This document shows positions 22,929 through 34,454 of a DNA stretch of 64,000 bases, one piece after another. The notes beneath the pieces were generated by a model that saw nothing but the letters and a program-made list of their open reading frames with translations, did no database searches and was not told the DNA's origin. The position numbers and the translations under genes are program-made. Source of the DNA: Calcarisporiella thermophila CBS 279.70 (lineage: Eukaryota; Calcarisporiellomycota); NCBI RefSeq assembly GCF_041956535.1, contig NW_027192195.1, positions 86,370 to 150,369 of the forward strand, in the 5' to 3' direction. How positions within the stretch are numbered: position 1 is the stretch's first letter; the number at the start of each line of letters is the position of its first letter.

Positions 22929-24081
22929 ATGGTCAAATATCGGCTTCTCATTGTTGCTATTTCGCTGGCCTTACTACCTCTTGCAAGCCCACGCTCTCAT
23001 GATGGGCTAGGAGGTAAACTGACTTTCTGGTTTTGCTCTTATCCTGACTTACCAAATTCAACCTATAGAAGTAACAAGCAGAGATTCGATTCCCGGTACT
23101 AAACATACTCCAGCCCAGCCACCGGTGGCAACTCAACCTCCCTCGGGTACACCAGCAACAACACCTGTTCCGAAACCAGAGATCCCTTCAAAACCAGAAG
23201 AAGAAACTAAGAAGCAGCCATCGGGTGCGCCAAACAAGCCTGAAAATGAAGACGCGAAAGATAATGAAGACGCAAAAGATAATGAAGATACTAAAGATAA
23301 GGGAGACGAAAAAGGAGATAAAAAAGATGCAGCTGGAAGAGGAGAAAATGACGAGGTAGAGGAGGGAAAAAAGCATGAAGATGGATTAGGAAGACATGCG
23401 GAAGAAGATGAGGAAACTCAAGAAAGCGATGATGAATACCACGGGGGACGTGAAAGCAATGAGGAAGAAAATGAGGAAAATGAGAATAATCGACAGAATG
23501 GTGAAGGTGATAATGAATCTGAACAAAGGCAGGAAGATGACGAGCAGGAAGAAGAGGAAGAGGAAGGTGAAGAAAGCGAGAGTAAAGAGGAGGAGGAGGA
23601 AGAGGAGGCAGGGGCAGACGACATGGGCAATAAGAAATGGACTGAGGATAATAATGATAGCGACGAGATCGGGACTCATACAACCATACCTGTCTCCGAA
23701 CCAAGCGGTAGCCCATCCCCAAATAACCAGGGCGAATCTTCTACTGCGCAAAAATACGATAGCCCTATATCGCCTAAAAAACCTGGTGAATATCCTGGTG
23801 GCTCGCCTTCTGCTAATACTCTTCCACCACTTGCGTCTCCAACTATTGAAAATCGCCAAGGTGCTGCAGCTAGTATGCCCCCTAATGGCAACAATATATC
23901 GCAAACTATCCTACCACAACAAACCCTAAGTACCATCCCACTTACGCACCATAGCACATCCATTCCCTCCAGTAGATCCTCTGTTTTCTTCAATAATACA
24001 TTTTCTGATGCCGCGTCACTGAAGGAGCGAGGGACAGCAATAATTGTGTTAGGGGCAAGTCTTCTATTAGGAAATATTTAA
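22929..24081 (+). CDS. Secreted highly acidic, probably GPI-anchored protein
   Basis: Exons 22929-23013 and 23069-24081 (55-bp intron) encode 365 aa. Residues 1-20 are a signal peptide (LLIVAISLALLPLAS). A Pro/Thr/Lys stretch follows, then imperfect KDNEDAKDNED repeats. A very acidic middle has runs of Glu (about residues 60-200). The C-terminal third is Ser/Pro/Thr/Asn-rich, suited to O-glycosylation. The end has a hydrophobic tail (GTAIIVLGASLLLGNI) after FSDAASLKERG, the layout of a GPI-attachment signal. A cell-wall or surface protein is inferred. The sequence is low-complexity, so homology would be weak. The ATG lies in a good context (cacc-atg-g). Confidence 0.78.
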
Positions 24082-24313
24082 ATGCGAGACTAATACTTCA
24101 ACATTGTTATATATGCGATATGCAACATTATCTTTGCTATAAATATACACGCACAAACACATTTATTTCATTCTCTATGATGGATATGCCTTATAGAATA
24201 TGCGATTTTTTAATAAAGGCACATATAAGGACAGTCACAAATATTGTTTATTTTGATTTCTTAATATTTAGCTAGCAGAGGGTTTGCTTGGAGTAAGCGC
24301 GCTAAACTTCATT

Positions 24314-26311
24314 ATGTTTACTGGCCCTCGCATTCTTCGATGGCCGCGCCAACTTACTGGGCAACTATCCCAGTCAATGTTGCCTCGTATTCGCCACCCC
24401 CATCCGCTCTTACGAACAATAGCTACTGACGCCTCTAATACCCCAACATCAGCATCATCTGTCCCGACAGCATTAAAGCAAAATTCGGAACAAAATCTGC
24501 ATCCACGTCAGCGCGTTCCACGCACCTATCGTGACTTTCGTAATGCACTATTCACCAAAAATGCCGACGCCGCTTGGAAAGCTTATGAAATTTTGGGCAG
24601 CAGCGAACACATAACTTCTCGCGATTTAATCCAACTACGTCAAATTCTCTCCGCTCAAGCCCGCGAAAACTCGGAGGTTGGAGCTCGAAATGATGAGCGC
24701 ATTCTCCAGCTTGTCGCTGCTGAAAGTTTGAAAAAAAATGACGATGGGAAACACCTTGCAGTGCTGATGGATGTGATGAGAGCGCAGTATCGCCTTGGAA
24801 AGTACGCAGATGTATGTAAGACGTACGAAGAAATGATATCCGATGGAAAGAAACCAAATATTACGGCCTTTAATATGGTACTTGCTGCCATGGTACGAAG
24901 CGGGGATAATGCTGCAGCACGAACGCTCTTCGACTCGGAAGCAACCGGACATTTGGCGCCTACTCTGGTAACCTTTGAGAAACACGCTGCAAATCTTGTG
25001 CCATGGGGCGCAAAGGCATTAAGTGATGAAGAGATGGAGGTTGTCAAAGAATTGTTTGCAGAGGGTGTCAGACCCAACACTCCCGCGTTTACAACACAGC
25101 TCGGTCATCTGTTCAGACAGGGGAAGACACGCGAAGCCATCGAAGCGTGGAAGCGTCTTCGCGCCGATGGAGTCGAGTTAAATCAGTTAACCTATAGTAC
25201 CCTTATTGCTGGGTTGGCCGAAAATTATCGGCTACAAGAGGCTGGCGAAGTATGGAAGGAAATGCGTGAGAGCGGCATTAAACCCAATGAAGTCATGTAC
25301 AATGCAATGATCTCAGGAGTTAGCCGCCGCCCGGATATGCAGACTGCCGAAGCGCTTCTTAAAGAAATGCGTAAATCTGGCCTCCGTGCAGACATCATCA
25401 CCTACAATGCCTTGATTAGTGGTTATTTTAAAGCGCACAATGTGACAAAGGCTATCGACTTATTCCAGGATATACAGCGGCTGCGCTTGCCCCTCAACGA
25501 CGTGGTGTTCAACACCATGATCAATGGGTTTGTTTTACATGATCAAGTCGATACTGCAATGCAGATGTATGAACAGATGTCCGAGCATGGAATACGGCCT
25601 GATCATGTCACTTACAACACACTCTTACGGACCTTCCTTTCCAAGTCGCGAATGGACGAAGCGATGCACGTGCTAAGTGACATGGAGAAAAGTGGAATTT
25701 CTCCTGATGTTGTGACATATACAACCCTCATCGACCGGCTATTAGCGCGTTCTGAGAGAGAAGGAGCCGAGGCAGTGCTGCAGGCAATGCGTGGCTCGGG
25801 ATTGAAGCCTAACGAGGTTACGTTTGGCGCACTGATACGGGGATTACTGAAATCACGCGATGTGCGCGGTGCACTGCGCACCTTCCAAGAGATGGAGGCC
25901 GAAGGCATTAAGCCGAACGTTCGCACCTACACCAATCTTATCCAAGGCTTGTTCTCACTCGGGCATCCAATGCTTGCCGCACGAATGTACGATCGTATGA
26001 GGGCACAAAATATATCACCTGATCGTGCTACTTTCGACTCGTTGCTTGATGGGGTATTGAAGCTTGGGAGACCACAGGAAGCAAAGCAAATATACTCTCA
26101 GATGACCGCGGATGGAGTGCGCCCACATCCACGGACCTACTTCCTACTGTTGCGAGGATTCTTGGATCTGGGAGAAAAGGAGGCGGCTATTTCTGTGTAC
26201 GAAGATATGATTAGTAGCGGGTTTGTGCCAGAGCAGCGACATCTCTTGCAGCTCTGCAAGCAGGTCAAAGCTCTTAAGGACGCTTCTGCTGTAACTAAGG
26301 CGGACGAATAG
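24314..26311 (+). CDS. Mitochondrial pentatricopeptide repeat (PPR) protein
   Basis: A single exon encodes 665 aa from the first ATG (24314). The start is Arg-rich and lacks acids (MFTGPRILRWPRQL), a mitochondrial presequence. From about residue 170 there are roughly a dozen 35-residue PPR motifs, recognisable by PNITAFN, LNQLTYS, PNEVMYN, ADIITYN, PDHVTYN, PDVVTYT, PNEVTFG, PNVRTYT and PDRATFD. PPR tracts bind organellar RNA in a one-repeat-per-base manner. A role in stability, processing or translation of a mitochondrial transcript is inferred. It is an unusually regular, plant-like P-class array for a fungus. It has no intron, unlike most of its neighbours. Confidence 0.93.
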   Translation: MFTGPRILRWPRQLTGQLSQSMLPRIRHPHPLLRTIATDASNTPTSASSVPTALKQNSEQNLHPRQRVPRTYRDFRNALFTKNADAAWKAYEILGSSEHITSRDLIQLRQILSAQARENSEVGARNDERILQLVAAESLKKNDDGKHLAVLMDVMRAQYRLGKYADVCKTYEEMISDGKKPNITAFNMVLAAMVRSGDNAAARTLFDSEATGHLAPTLVTFEKHAANLVPWGAKALSDEEMEVVKELFAEGVRPNTPAFTTQLGHLFRQGKTREAIEAWKRLRADGVELNQLTYSTLIAGLAENYRLQEAGEVWKEMRESGIKPNEVMYNAMISGVSRRPDMQTAEALLKEMRKSGLRADIITYNALISGYFKAHNVTKAIDLFQDIQRLRLPLNDVVFNTMINGFVLHDQVDTAMQMYEQMSEHGIRPDHVTYNTLLRTFLSKSRMDEAMHVLSDMEKSGISPDVVTYTTLIDRLLARSEREGAEAVLQAMRGSGLKPNEVTFGALIRGLLKSRDVRGALRTFQEMEAEGIKPNVRTYTNLIQGLFSLGHPMLAARMYDRMRAQNISPDRATFDSLLDGVLKLGRPQEAKQIYSQMTADGVRPHPRTYFLLLRGFLDLGEKEAAISVYEDMISSGFVPEQRHLLQLCKQVKALKDASAVTKADE

Positions 26312-26543
26312 ATAAAAATTATAGAATTTGTATGTTTTTGCTCCTTCCCATCTTCTCTTTGTATCTAATTTTTATTTGATAAATATTTTGACGGTATGAT
26401 ATTTAATCAATGAAATTTTGAAAATCTTAATTGAATTTCAAATGAAAAAAAAAAGCAAAAGAAGGAATACAAATTATACAGTAGGGGTAAGAGGAAAATT
26501 ATTGAAAAGGCATTTACAATGGCAGGGAAAGAGGTTTTTCTTT

Positions 26544-27263
26544 TTAGACCACTTTTTCTATATCGGTTATAAAATTTCCAAACACCTTGTCCTTCATCTC
26601 AAACGTTGTTCCAAGTAACGCTTCCAGCGACATTTCATTCAACATATTTTCGTTCTCTTCCATTTCCTTTGTTGCTTCTTCAGAAGCAGTTCGATAAGTC
26701 GCTGGATCTAAACCTAAGTCTGCCGCTAAGCGTGCATCTAAATAGTCATCTCCTGCAATCTCCTTATCCACCGTCATCTCTTGCTGGTTTAGCGTATGGT
26801 GATCTTGAGGAACTGAGTCCAAAAATTGTTCAAAAAATTCAATACCATTCGGCTCAAGCGCAAACGGGAAATGCACCGGCATCTCGGTGGAGGAAGGGGG
26901 TGGAGTTGGAAGATCTATAGCAATGACATTCTTGTTCTTGGATGATTCATGTTTTTTTTTGGCAGGTGAGGTACTCATGGCAGTATTCTTGCGTTTTTTC
27001 GAAGTCGATTTTACAACATCAGATGAACCTTCGAGATTATGCATATATTGGACGAAATCATTCGAATCAAATGGGAATGAACACTAGAGGAGGGGAAAAA
27101 AAAAAGAAGGATCAATACATGTGTATTAACAAATGGGAAGTTGAGCAGGATTTTAACTATTTACCTCTGAGTTGACACACATGTCAAATTCACAGTCAAG
27201 ATTGATCTTTAATCTCTCCACAGCCGAGGAACATCTCGGGCACGCTGTGATCCCTGACGGCAT
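26544..27263 (-). CDS. Small CxxC zinc-binding nuclear-type protein
   Basis: Exons 27263-27165 and 27083-26544 (81-bp intron, phase 0) encode 212 aa. The N terminus has a Cys array: C8-x2-C11, C29 and C34 followed by SFPFDSNDF, with an extra C24. This is a compact treble-clef or ribbon-like zinc site ending in C-x-FPF. A basic KSTSKKRK/AKKKHESSK segment suggests a nuclear signal. The rest is acidic with short helices (TKEMEENENMLNEMSLEALL). I do not recognise a named family. It is divergent from the CSN3 gene, with 186 bp between the two starts, so a shared promoter is likely. Confidence 0.75.
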
Positions 27264-27449
27264 ATAAGTAAAGCAATAAAATTATAACTACGGTAAGATT
27301 GAAAGAAAAAGAAAATAGGTTTACCGACTTTAATATATTACTGTTGACAAAATTTAAACGTCACAAAAATAATTACGTCAACGCTCTCTGGAACTTGCCA
27401 CATATTCCTCTTTCCACCGAAAGCGCGTCTCATTCCACGGATTCTTAAA

Positions 27450-29459
27450 ATGTCCAATAGCGTCGACGAGATCTTCGGCATTATCAGTGCTGCCTCTACT
27501 CTCTCTGAGGATGGTACCATTAATCTCGATGTTCTCCGAGGACAACTCCTCCCTACGCTCAAGGCTACAAGTACTCAAGTGTTTCTGGAGATCAGTAGCG
27601 AAGGAGACCCTTTGACTCGATTGGATCCTGTTCGTGAGTCATTAGGCTATTTGTATTTTTTGTTAGTGCTCGATGTCATATGATTTTTGTGCTTCGAATT
27701 ACTCACTGAAAAGACCAATTTATATATAGGACGACACGGTGTCTTGAAGGCAAACCTGACGTCAACCAATTATTGCCACTAGTAATACGTTTCATTGAAA
27801 CCTGCGATGCAAAACAGATCCAACTTGCCCCAGAACAATGTGACTATTTTGCGGTATTTTTATAAATTTATAAGATAACTAAGAGCATGGTCTTTAGTTT
27901 CATTATTTGGTGATATACTCAGCCGATTTGCTACAGCGTTGGGCAAGGTAAATTTATTTTGGACTCTAAATATAATCACCCACTCACTAATGTCATACTT
28001 ATTAGCCTGTGATTTCTGTGAATCCTTTGATCGCTGCCATCAACAAGCTCGCTGTTTCCCCGACTCATTTGACAAAACTTCATCCCATTTTGGCCAAAGT
28101 ATTATATATCTGCTGCTTTTCCATTTCAATTATAATTGCTAATAGACACTGCTATTATTGTAAGGAATGCTTATTATCCAAATGCTATCGCGCAGCCCTC
28201 CCTATTCTCGACCACGATATCTCTGAAATCGAACCAGAGGTATGTTTAATAGATATATTTACATCTACTCGTGAGCTATTAATAATCCTGATTTTCCCAA
28301 CTATTATAGCAATATGCTATCAACATTCAGGATTATTTGTTATATCACTATTATGGGGGTATGATTTATATTGGGCTTAAGAGGTTTGAACGGGCACTTG
28401 AGTTTTTGAGCTTGGTGGGTCTGGATATTAGCATAAGTGCGTTTGTAATCATATTTAAATGTATACCTTTGCGCTTGATATTTAGGCAATTTCTGCTCCT
28501 GCTAATGCGGTCAGTACAATTCAATTGGAGGCATACAAAAAATATACGTTAGTGTCTTTAATTTTGAGAGGAAAGGTACCCTACTGCGATTAGATGTTTC
28601 TCATGACTGAACTCACCATTTCAATGACTTAGGTCGAACCCCCACCCAAGTGCATCTCCATCATAGTCCATCGCACCTTCAAATCGACTTGTACACCCTA
28701 TGTGACATTTTCTCAAGCATTCGAAGGTTCAAATGTGAAGCGGGTGCAGGCTGAATATGCAAAAATCCGCACCAGTTTCATTCAGGTAACATTGAAAGGC
28801 ATGCACCTTATTATTATGATTAAAAATTTATATCGCTTTACCCTGGAATAATAGGATAGAAATAATGGACTTGCAAAACAGAGCATACAAGCACTTTACC
28901 GCCGGAATATCCAGAAACTCACGCAAACATACCTCACGCTGTCACTTGCTGATATCGCTGAGGCCGTAGGAATCGAGGGGCCGAACGCAGCCAAGCTGGC
29001 TGAGAAATACATACTTGAAATGGTCCCTATTGCTCCTTCTATTTCATGTATGTCTGTATGCTAATTTTACGATCTTTCCAGATTGACAATAATGAAATCC
29101 ATGCTACCATCGACCATCGACATGCTGGAGGGATGGTCAGCTTTGTCGATGAGGAGTCAAGTCGATACTTGAATGCGGAAACACTAGAGCTGCTGAACGA
29201 CAAATTTGTTGCTGCGGCAAGACTACAAGAACGAGTCTCTTATATGGATAAGGCTATCTCATTAAATAAGGAATATTTATCCAAAGTAAGAGTGATTTCC
29301 TTAGCGCAGCCAAATTGAATATGCTGAATTAATGAGCCCTTTTGATCTTCTTTTCAGAGTTCTCAACTGGGTTCCTCCCTTGTGGACGCCGCAGTTTCCA
29401 TGGAGGGATCGGATTTGATGGTGTATGACGGTGGTTTTGTGGATGAGGGTCGCTTTTGA
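27450..29459 (+). CDS. CSN3: COP9 signalosome subunit 3
   Basis: Eleven exons encode 450 aa: 27450-27652, 27730-27839, 27898-27947, 28006-28098, 28165-28239, 28310-28414, 28486-28575, 28633-28785, 28855-29022, 29082-29285, 29358-29459. Diagnostic parts match animal CSN3: CLLSKCYRAALPILD, YYGGMIYIGLKRFERAL, SLYR-like ALYRRNIQKLTQTYLTLSL (PCI helices) and HAGGMVSF. CSN3 is a PCI scaffold subunit of the complex that removes NEDD8 from cullins. The donors at 27840 (gtgact) and 29023 (gtccct) are weak but are the only ones that keep frame and family alignment. Exons 2-3 are the least certain. Human CSN3 is about 420 aa, so the length fits. Confidence 0.9.
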
Positions 29460-29670
29460 GTGGAATTCTATGGCTTCTTGGAAGGGGAGATTGGACAAAA
29501 TCATTTCTTGTTTTGTTTTTCAATACATGTAGATATTTTTTCTTTTTAATTAAACGCAATATGCAACCGACGCTATAAAGTGGCGCAGATGTGACGGTGT
29601 TTATCGTTTTTCAATATCAAATCCCCTGAACATTTTTCATTTGCTAAGTATCCACCCAAATCAGATTATC

Positions 29671-32133
29671 ATGTCATTATTGCGAACGCTTTTGCGAGCG
29701 CGCAAACCCGTCACAAACAAATGGGCGGTATCGCCATGCTTCTCAGCCTATTTACGACCGGCGTCATTCGGTTACCAGCGGTGGAATTCGACATCCGCTT
29801 CTGCTGTCTCACAACTTCAGTCGGAACTGGATGCAGCGGACAAGGTAAGAAAGGGAATTGGCGAGCACCTCTACCTCTCCCCCTCCCCATTTGTCGATAA
29901 TTTGTGAAATGCCGGGCAAGAACTGATTTAAATTTGTAATTTTATCTACAGGAGAGACTGAATAGACTTCGCAACATCGGAATATCGGCCCACATTGATT
30001 CGGGCAAAACCACATTAACCGAGCGTGTTCTCTTCTACACAGGACGTATCAAGGAAATTCATGAAGTGCGTGGTAAAGACAATGTTGGAGCTAAGATGGA
30101 CTCGATGGAGTTGGAGCGCGAGAAGGGAATTACCATTCAAAGTGCGGCGACATATGCGAAATGGGGCGACTATAACTTTAACATCATTGACACTCCTGGG
30201 CACGTTGATTTCACTATCGAGGTCGAGCGTGCATTGCGAGTGCTGGATGGAGCTGTTTTGGTGTTGTGTGCTGTGAGTGGTGTGCAGGTGAGTTGCAAGC
30301 TGGCGTATCCATCATCTTGTTTTCAGTCTCGCTTATCATAATACGTATACTGTTGAAAAGAGTCAAACTATTACGGTTGATCGACAAATGCGTCGCTATA
30401 ATGTCCCTCGTATCTCCTTCATCAACAAAATGGATCGTGCCGGCGCGAACCCCTTCCGTGTCATCGATCAGATTCGCACCAAACTGCGGCTTCACTCTGC
30501 CGCACTCCAAGTTCCAATTGGTATGGAGGAAAACTTCAAGGGAGTGGTAGATTTGATCAACTGGAAGGCAGTCTATAACGAGGGCTATCGAGGCACCAGT
30601 GTTGTAGAGGGCGAGATTCCTGCCGAGCTCTTGCCCCTTGCTGAGCAGAAGCGTGCAGAGTTGATTGAAAATCTAGCAGAGGTCGATGACGAAATTGCAG
30701 ACTTATTCTTGATGGAGGAGCGCCCTACCGCTGAGCAGCTGGTGAACGCCATTCGCCGTGCGACCATTGCCCGCAAGTTTGCACCTGTATTGATGGGCTC
30801 TGCCATCAAAGATACCGCAGTTCAACCTCTTCTTGACGCCGTATGCAAATACCTCCCGAACCCTACGGAGGTCACGAATACCGCGCTTGATCAGCGTCAG
30901 CAAGAGAAACCAGTGCAGCTTGTATCGTCCTCTCGGAATCCTTTCGTTGGTTTGGCATTTAAGCTTGAGGAGGGCCGCTACGGACAATTGACCTACGTAC
31001 GAGTCTACCAGGGAGAGCTACGCAAGGGAGGATACATCACCAATGTGAAGACGAACAAGAAGATCAAGGTGCCTCGACTTGTGCGCATGCATGCGGATGA
31101 GATGGAGGATGTAGACTATGTGGGCGCTGGTGAGATCTGTGCCATGTTTGGCGTGGACTGTGCGTCAGGTGACACCTTCACCGACGGCACTCAGGCCTAC
31201 ACCATGACCTCTATGTTTGTTCCAGAACCCGTCATTTCACTATCTTTGACACCCAAGGGCAAAGAGTCTGCAAACTTCTCAAAGGCTCTGAATCGGTTCC
31301 AGAAGGAGGACCCGACCTTCCGAGTGCACGTCGACCCCGAGTCGAAGGAGACGATCATCTCAGGCATGGGCGAGTTGCATCTTGATATCTATGTCGAGCG
31401 CATGCGGCGTGAATACAACGTGGAGTGCACCACAGGCAAGCCCCAAGTCGCCTTCCGAGAAACCATCACCCAACCAGCCAGCTTCAACTACACACACAAG
31501 AAGCAAACGGGTGGTGCGGGTCAATTTGGTCGTGTGGTTGGCAGTATCGAGCCGTATGCAGGAGAGGTTGACGAGGCCACGGGAGACAAGAAAGATGTGG
31601 CGTTCGAGGACAGAGTCGTCGGTGGAAATATTCCCTCGCAATATATCCCTGCTTGTGAGAAGGGATTCATGGAGGCCCTTCAGGAGGGTTCGCTTATCGG
31701 ACACCCCGTCAAGGGAGTGCGCATGATTCTGGAGGACGGAGCTGCACACTCCGTGGACTCTAGCGAACTTGCATTCAAGGTTGCCACCATCCAAGCTTTC
31801 CGCGAGGCCTACGCTAAAGCCAAGCCCGTCATTTTGGAGCCAATCATGTCGGTAGACGTTACCGCGCCCGTCGAGTTCCAGGGTACCGTCATCGGGGGCT
31901 TGAATAAACGCAAAGGCACCATCATAGACACCGAGGTTGGCGAGGATTATTTCCAGGTGACAGCTGATGTCTCGCTCAATAACATGTTTGGCTACTCGAC
32001 TGAGCTACGGTCTGCGACCCAGGGCAAGGGTGAATTCTCCATGGAATACAAAGACCACTCACCGGTCATGCCATTTGTGCAGGAGGAGCTTATTGTAGAG
32101 TATAAAAAGCGGAAGCAGAGCGAGCAAAAATAA
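29671..32133 (+). CDS. MEF1: Mitochondrial elongation factor G1
   Basis: Exons 29671-29844, 29952-30287 and 30361-32133 encode 760 aa, as expected for EF-G1. The N terminus is a basic mitochondrial presequence. GTPase motifs are [17 protein letters not shown] and [10 protein letters not shown]-terminal EF-G domains show [19 protein letters not shown] and [16 protein letters not shown]. It drives ribosomal translocation in the mitochondrial matrix. The second intron (30288-30360) ends at a weak acceptor (tgttgaaaag), but splicing there joins SGVQ to [10 protein letters not shown] in the exact family frame. The last exon has C-ending codons typical of a well-expressed gene. Confidence 0.95.
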
Positions 32134-32764
32134 TTGTTGATTTTCTTCCTTTCTCCATCATAGATTTATTGACTGTACTCAATAATAATAGAATATTTCT
32201 TCTCTTTCCTATTGAAACAACCCTAATCTTTCCCACTAATTTTCCAACCAACTGGATATTCTATTGTGGCAGGATATTATTGAATCCTGCGGTACACGAG
32301 GGTTTTACGTTCTTGCAATATAATAACAGTTCCATAAGAGCACACCAGAGGGAGCCACATGGTGTTTGGGTGGGGAGGAACATATTGGAGTACAGGAGGG
32401 TTTAGCCCAAGCACTGTGGGACTAACAAGGCTTCAAAAATAAAATGGCAGAGTGATCGGAATGAGTAAGGTTCTCATGCAAGTTAAATAAGTGAATCTTG
32501 CCCGTTTGTGCATAGTTCTGATTGAAGGCACGAGATGGCCTACTATTTTGGCGGCTTTATTACTGCGTCTCAGCCACGTCTGCCGAATGGGATTTAATGG
32601 TTAAGCCTCAATCTTGTCCGTGTAATGTAGCAATTAGGAAATGCTGAGCATTAATCAGGTTGTAATAAAATAGAAGCTTATTTCCTTTTATTTTCCTTGG
32701 GAGTTTTTTGTTTTGTTTTTTTTTTTTTTTTTTCCCTTTTCTGCTCTGTTGTTACGCGTTGAGG
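32134..32764. other. Intergenic region, no gene seen
   Basis: AT-rich, with a long poly-T (about 32710-32734) just before the next gene. No coding exon was found. Confidence 0.6.
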
Positions 32765-33665
32765 ATGCTTCGAAAGTGTTGCTGGGTTGTTCCCCTTCCC
32801 CTGGGAGCAATGCTCATTTCGACTCTCTTCTTGGTAAATCCTTCACCATTTTCTTTTTCCGACTGCGTGCTAAATTTGGATCAACTATAATTAGGCCATT
32901 GGGATTGCATACATGTCTGTTATGGTCATTTTCAGAGATGGTGCGTACTATGCGTCTCAAACTAATGCTATATTGTCTTAATTTTCATTCGAATTATCCT
33001 ATAGAAATTGCCTTGTATTACAACATAATGAACTGGGCTTTCTACACCCTTATTGGGGTGGGTGCAGTTATTGCGTTGTCGGGAGTTTTGGGCATTCTTG
33101 GAAGCTATCTCGTAATTATCGTTGCTTTACCCACTCCAGACTGTAGATAATCACTGTTCCTTTAGCGTCATTATCCCCTTGTCTTAGCACAGAGCATTGC
33201 TGCGTGGGTCTTTACTTTCTCGACCACATTAATAATGTTTGGGATCCTTGCTGTCTTTATCGTCAACCGCAACGTTATCATCGAAAACTGTGCTTACGAC
33301 GTAACCCAGAATATGTCTGCAGGGAGCAGTGGTTCAACTAAAGATGGCGAGTGGGTGATCCGGGAGGCGGTGGCCGCATGTAGCGGTCTAGTGCGAACGG
33401 TATCCATTGCGTGGACCGTTGTGAGCGGAGTGCTTTTTATCATTATGGTAAATTATTACTATTCATGTTGTCATGATGGCATCCAAAATTGCTTTTAATT
33501 GAAAACGAGAGGCTGATACTATACTCCGTTCCATTTTAGACCTACTTCTCGGCTGTAATTTCATCCTATGCCACTATTCTCAGTGTTAAGCAGAACCCGC
33601 ACTACAAAATGCGGCAGAGTCACGATTGGGAAGAAAAGGCTCAGGGCTTAGCCCAGCCATACTAG
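32765..33665 (+). CDS. Four-transmembrane (tetraspan-like) membrane protein
   Basis: Five exons (32765-32833, 32895-32940, 33005-33111, 33166-33447, 33540-33665) encode 209 aa. There are four hydrophobic spans at about residues 8-33, 48-72, 84-110 and 155-185. The loop between spans 3 and 4 holds ENCAYD and VAACSG, two Cys that could pair. The C terminus is cytosolic and charged (HDWEEKAQG). The pattern recalls tetraspan/MARVEL-type proteins, but there is no CCG motif of classic tetraspanins. No family can be named with confidence. All introns are GT-AG and keep frame. Confidence 0.75.
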
Positions 33666-33970
33666 AAAATAATAGGACCTTTGTTTTTGAGCAACTACAG
33701 CTCAGTGTAGTGTTCTATTCCCCTCGATCATACCGTACCACTCAATTTGATTCAATTCTTGTTATTTTCCATTTCTTGTATATTATGATATCCTCTTAAT
33801 CTCACCTTCCATTCCTTGTAGATAAAATATGTTTATTTTTTTTATATTATTATTTTTTATTGAATAAAAGACTTAAGCACATCATTTTCCCTCATATTTT
33901 CAATGATGTTAGGCTTAGTGCCAACAACTTCGCAATTAATGAGTGGCTCCATTCCTATTCTCTCTCTACA

Positions 33971-34454
33971 TCATAATATCAGGTCATCGACAGTGGTGCC
34001 TCTGAAGCCTGTGTGTGTTCTTTCCAGTGGGATAAAGGCAATGTAAGCTCGCCCCTTATCTACATTTAGGACCTCTTGTAAGAATTTGAAAATGATTTGG
34101 CAATGGACCTTGTTCTGCTCTGAACCTAATTAAATGCACGAAAGAATTAGAAGAAAGTAACGGACAAATATAGTAGAAAATATACTGAGTGAGCCAATGG
34201 AATAGACTTTCACAGACGCAGTAGGATCGGTCGAGCCGCCAAACAACATAAAAACTTTTTCAAAGGAAACCGACATGATCTTTAAGTGGATATTAATTTT
34301 TTCACGAACATGAAAAAAAGGAAGAAAAAAAGGAAGAGCGACTATATACCTGCTCAGGCTTTCCCAATGACTTGGCCATATTTTTGGTGAGCGAGCTAAG
34401 GTGCAGCTCAAGATTGTCTGGCTCGACATTAGACTTGATCTCGATGAGTGGCAT
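33971..34454 (-). CDS. Macrophage migration inhibitory factor (MIF)-like tautomerase
   Basis: Exons 34454-34350, 34279-34186 and 34125-33971 encode 117 aa, the MIF size. Pro2 follows the initiator Met, as the catalytic base requires. Lys in SLGKPEQ matches MIF Lys32, and FMLFGGSTDP and YSIGSL match the core. The family CxxC redox motif is absent (TASVKV in its place). RAYIAFIPLE corresponds to the C-terminal strand that completes the neighbouring active site in the trimer. MIF-fold proteins are trimeric keto-enol tautomerases. Its role in fungi is not established. The gene converges with the four-TM gene. An alternative upstream Met exists in frame, but Pro2 decides the start. Confidence 0.88.

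Noticed and set aside
23080-23097. Sequence gattcgattcccgg resembles a tRNA B box
   Set aside because: No A box or acceptor stem at the right distance, and it lies inside exon 2 of the acidic surface protein.
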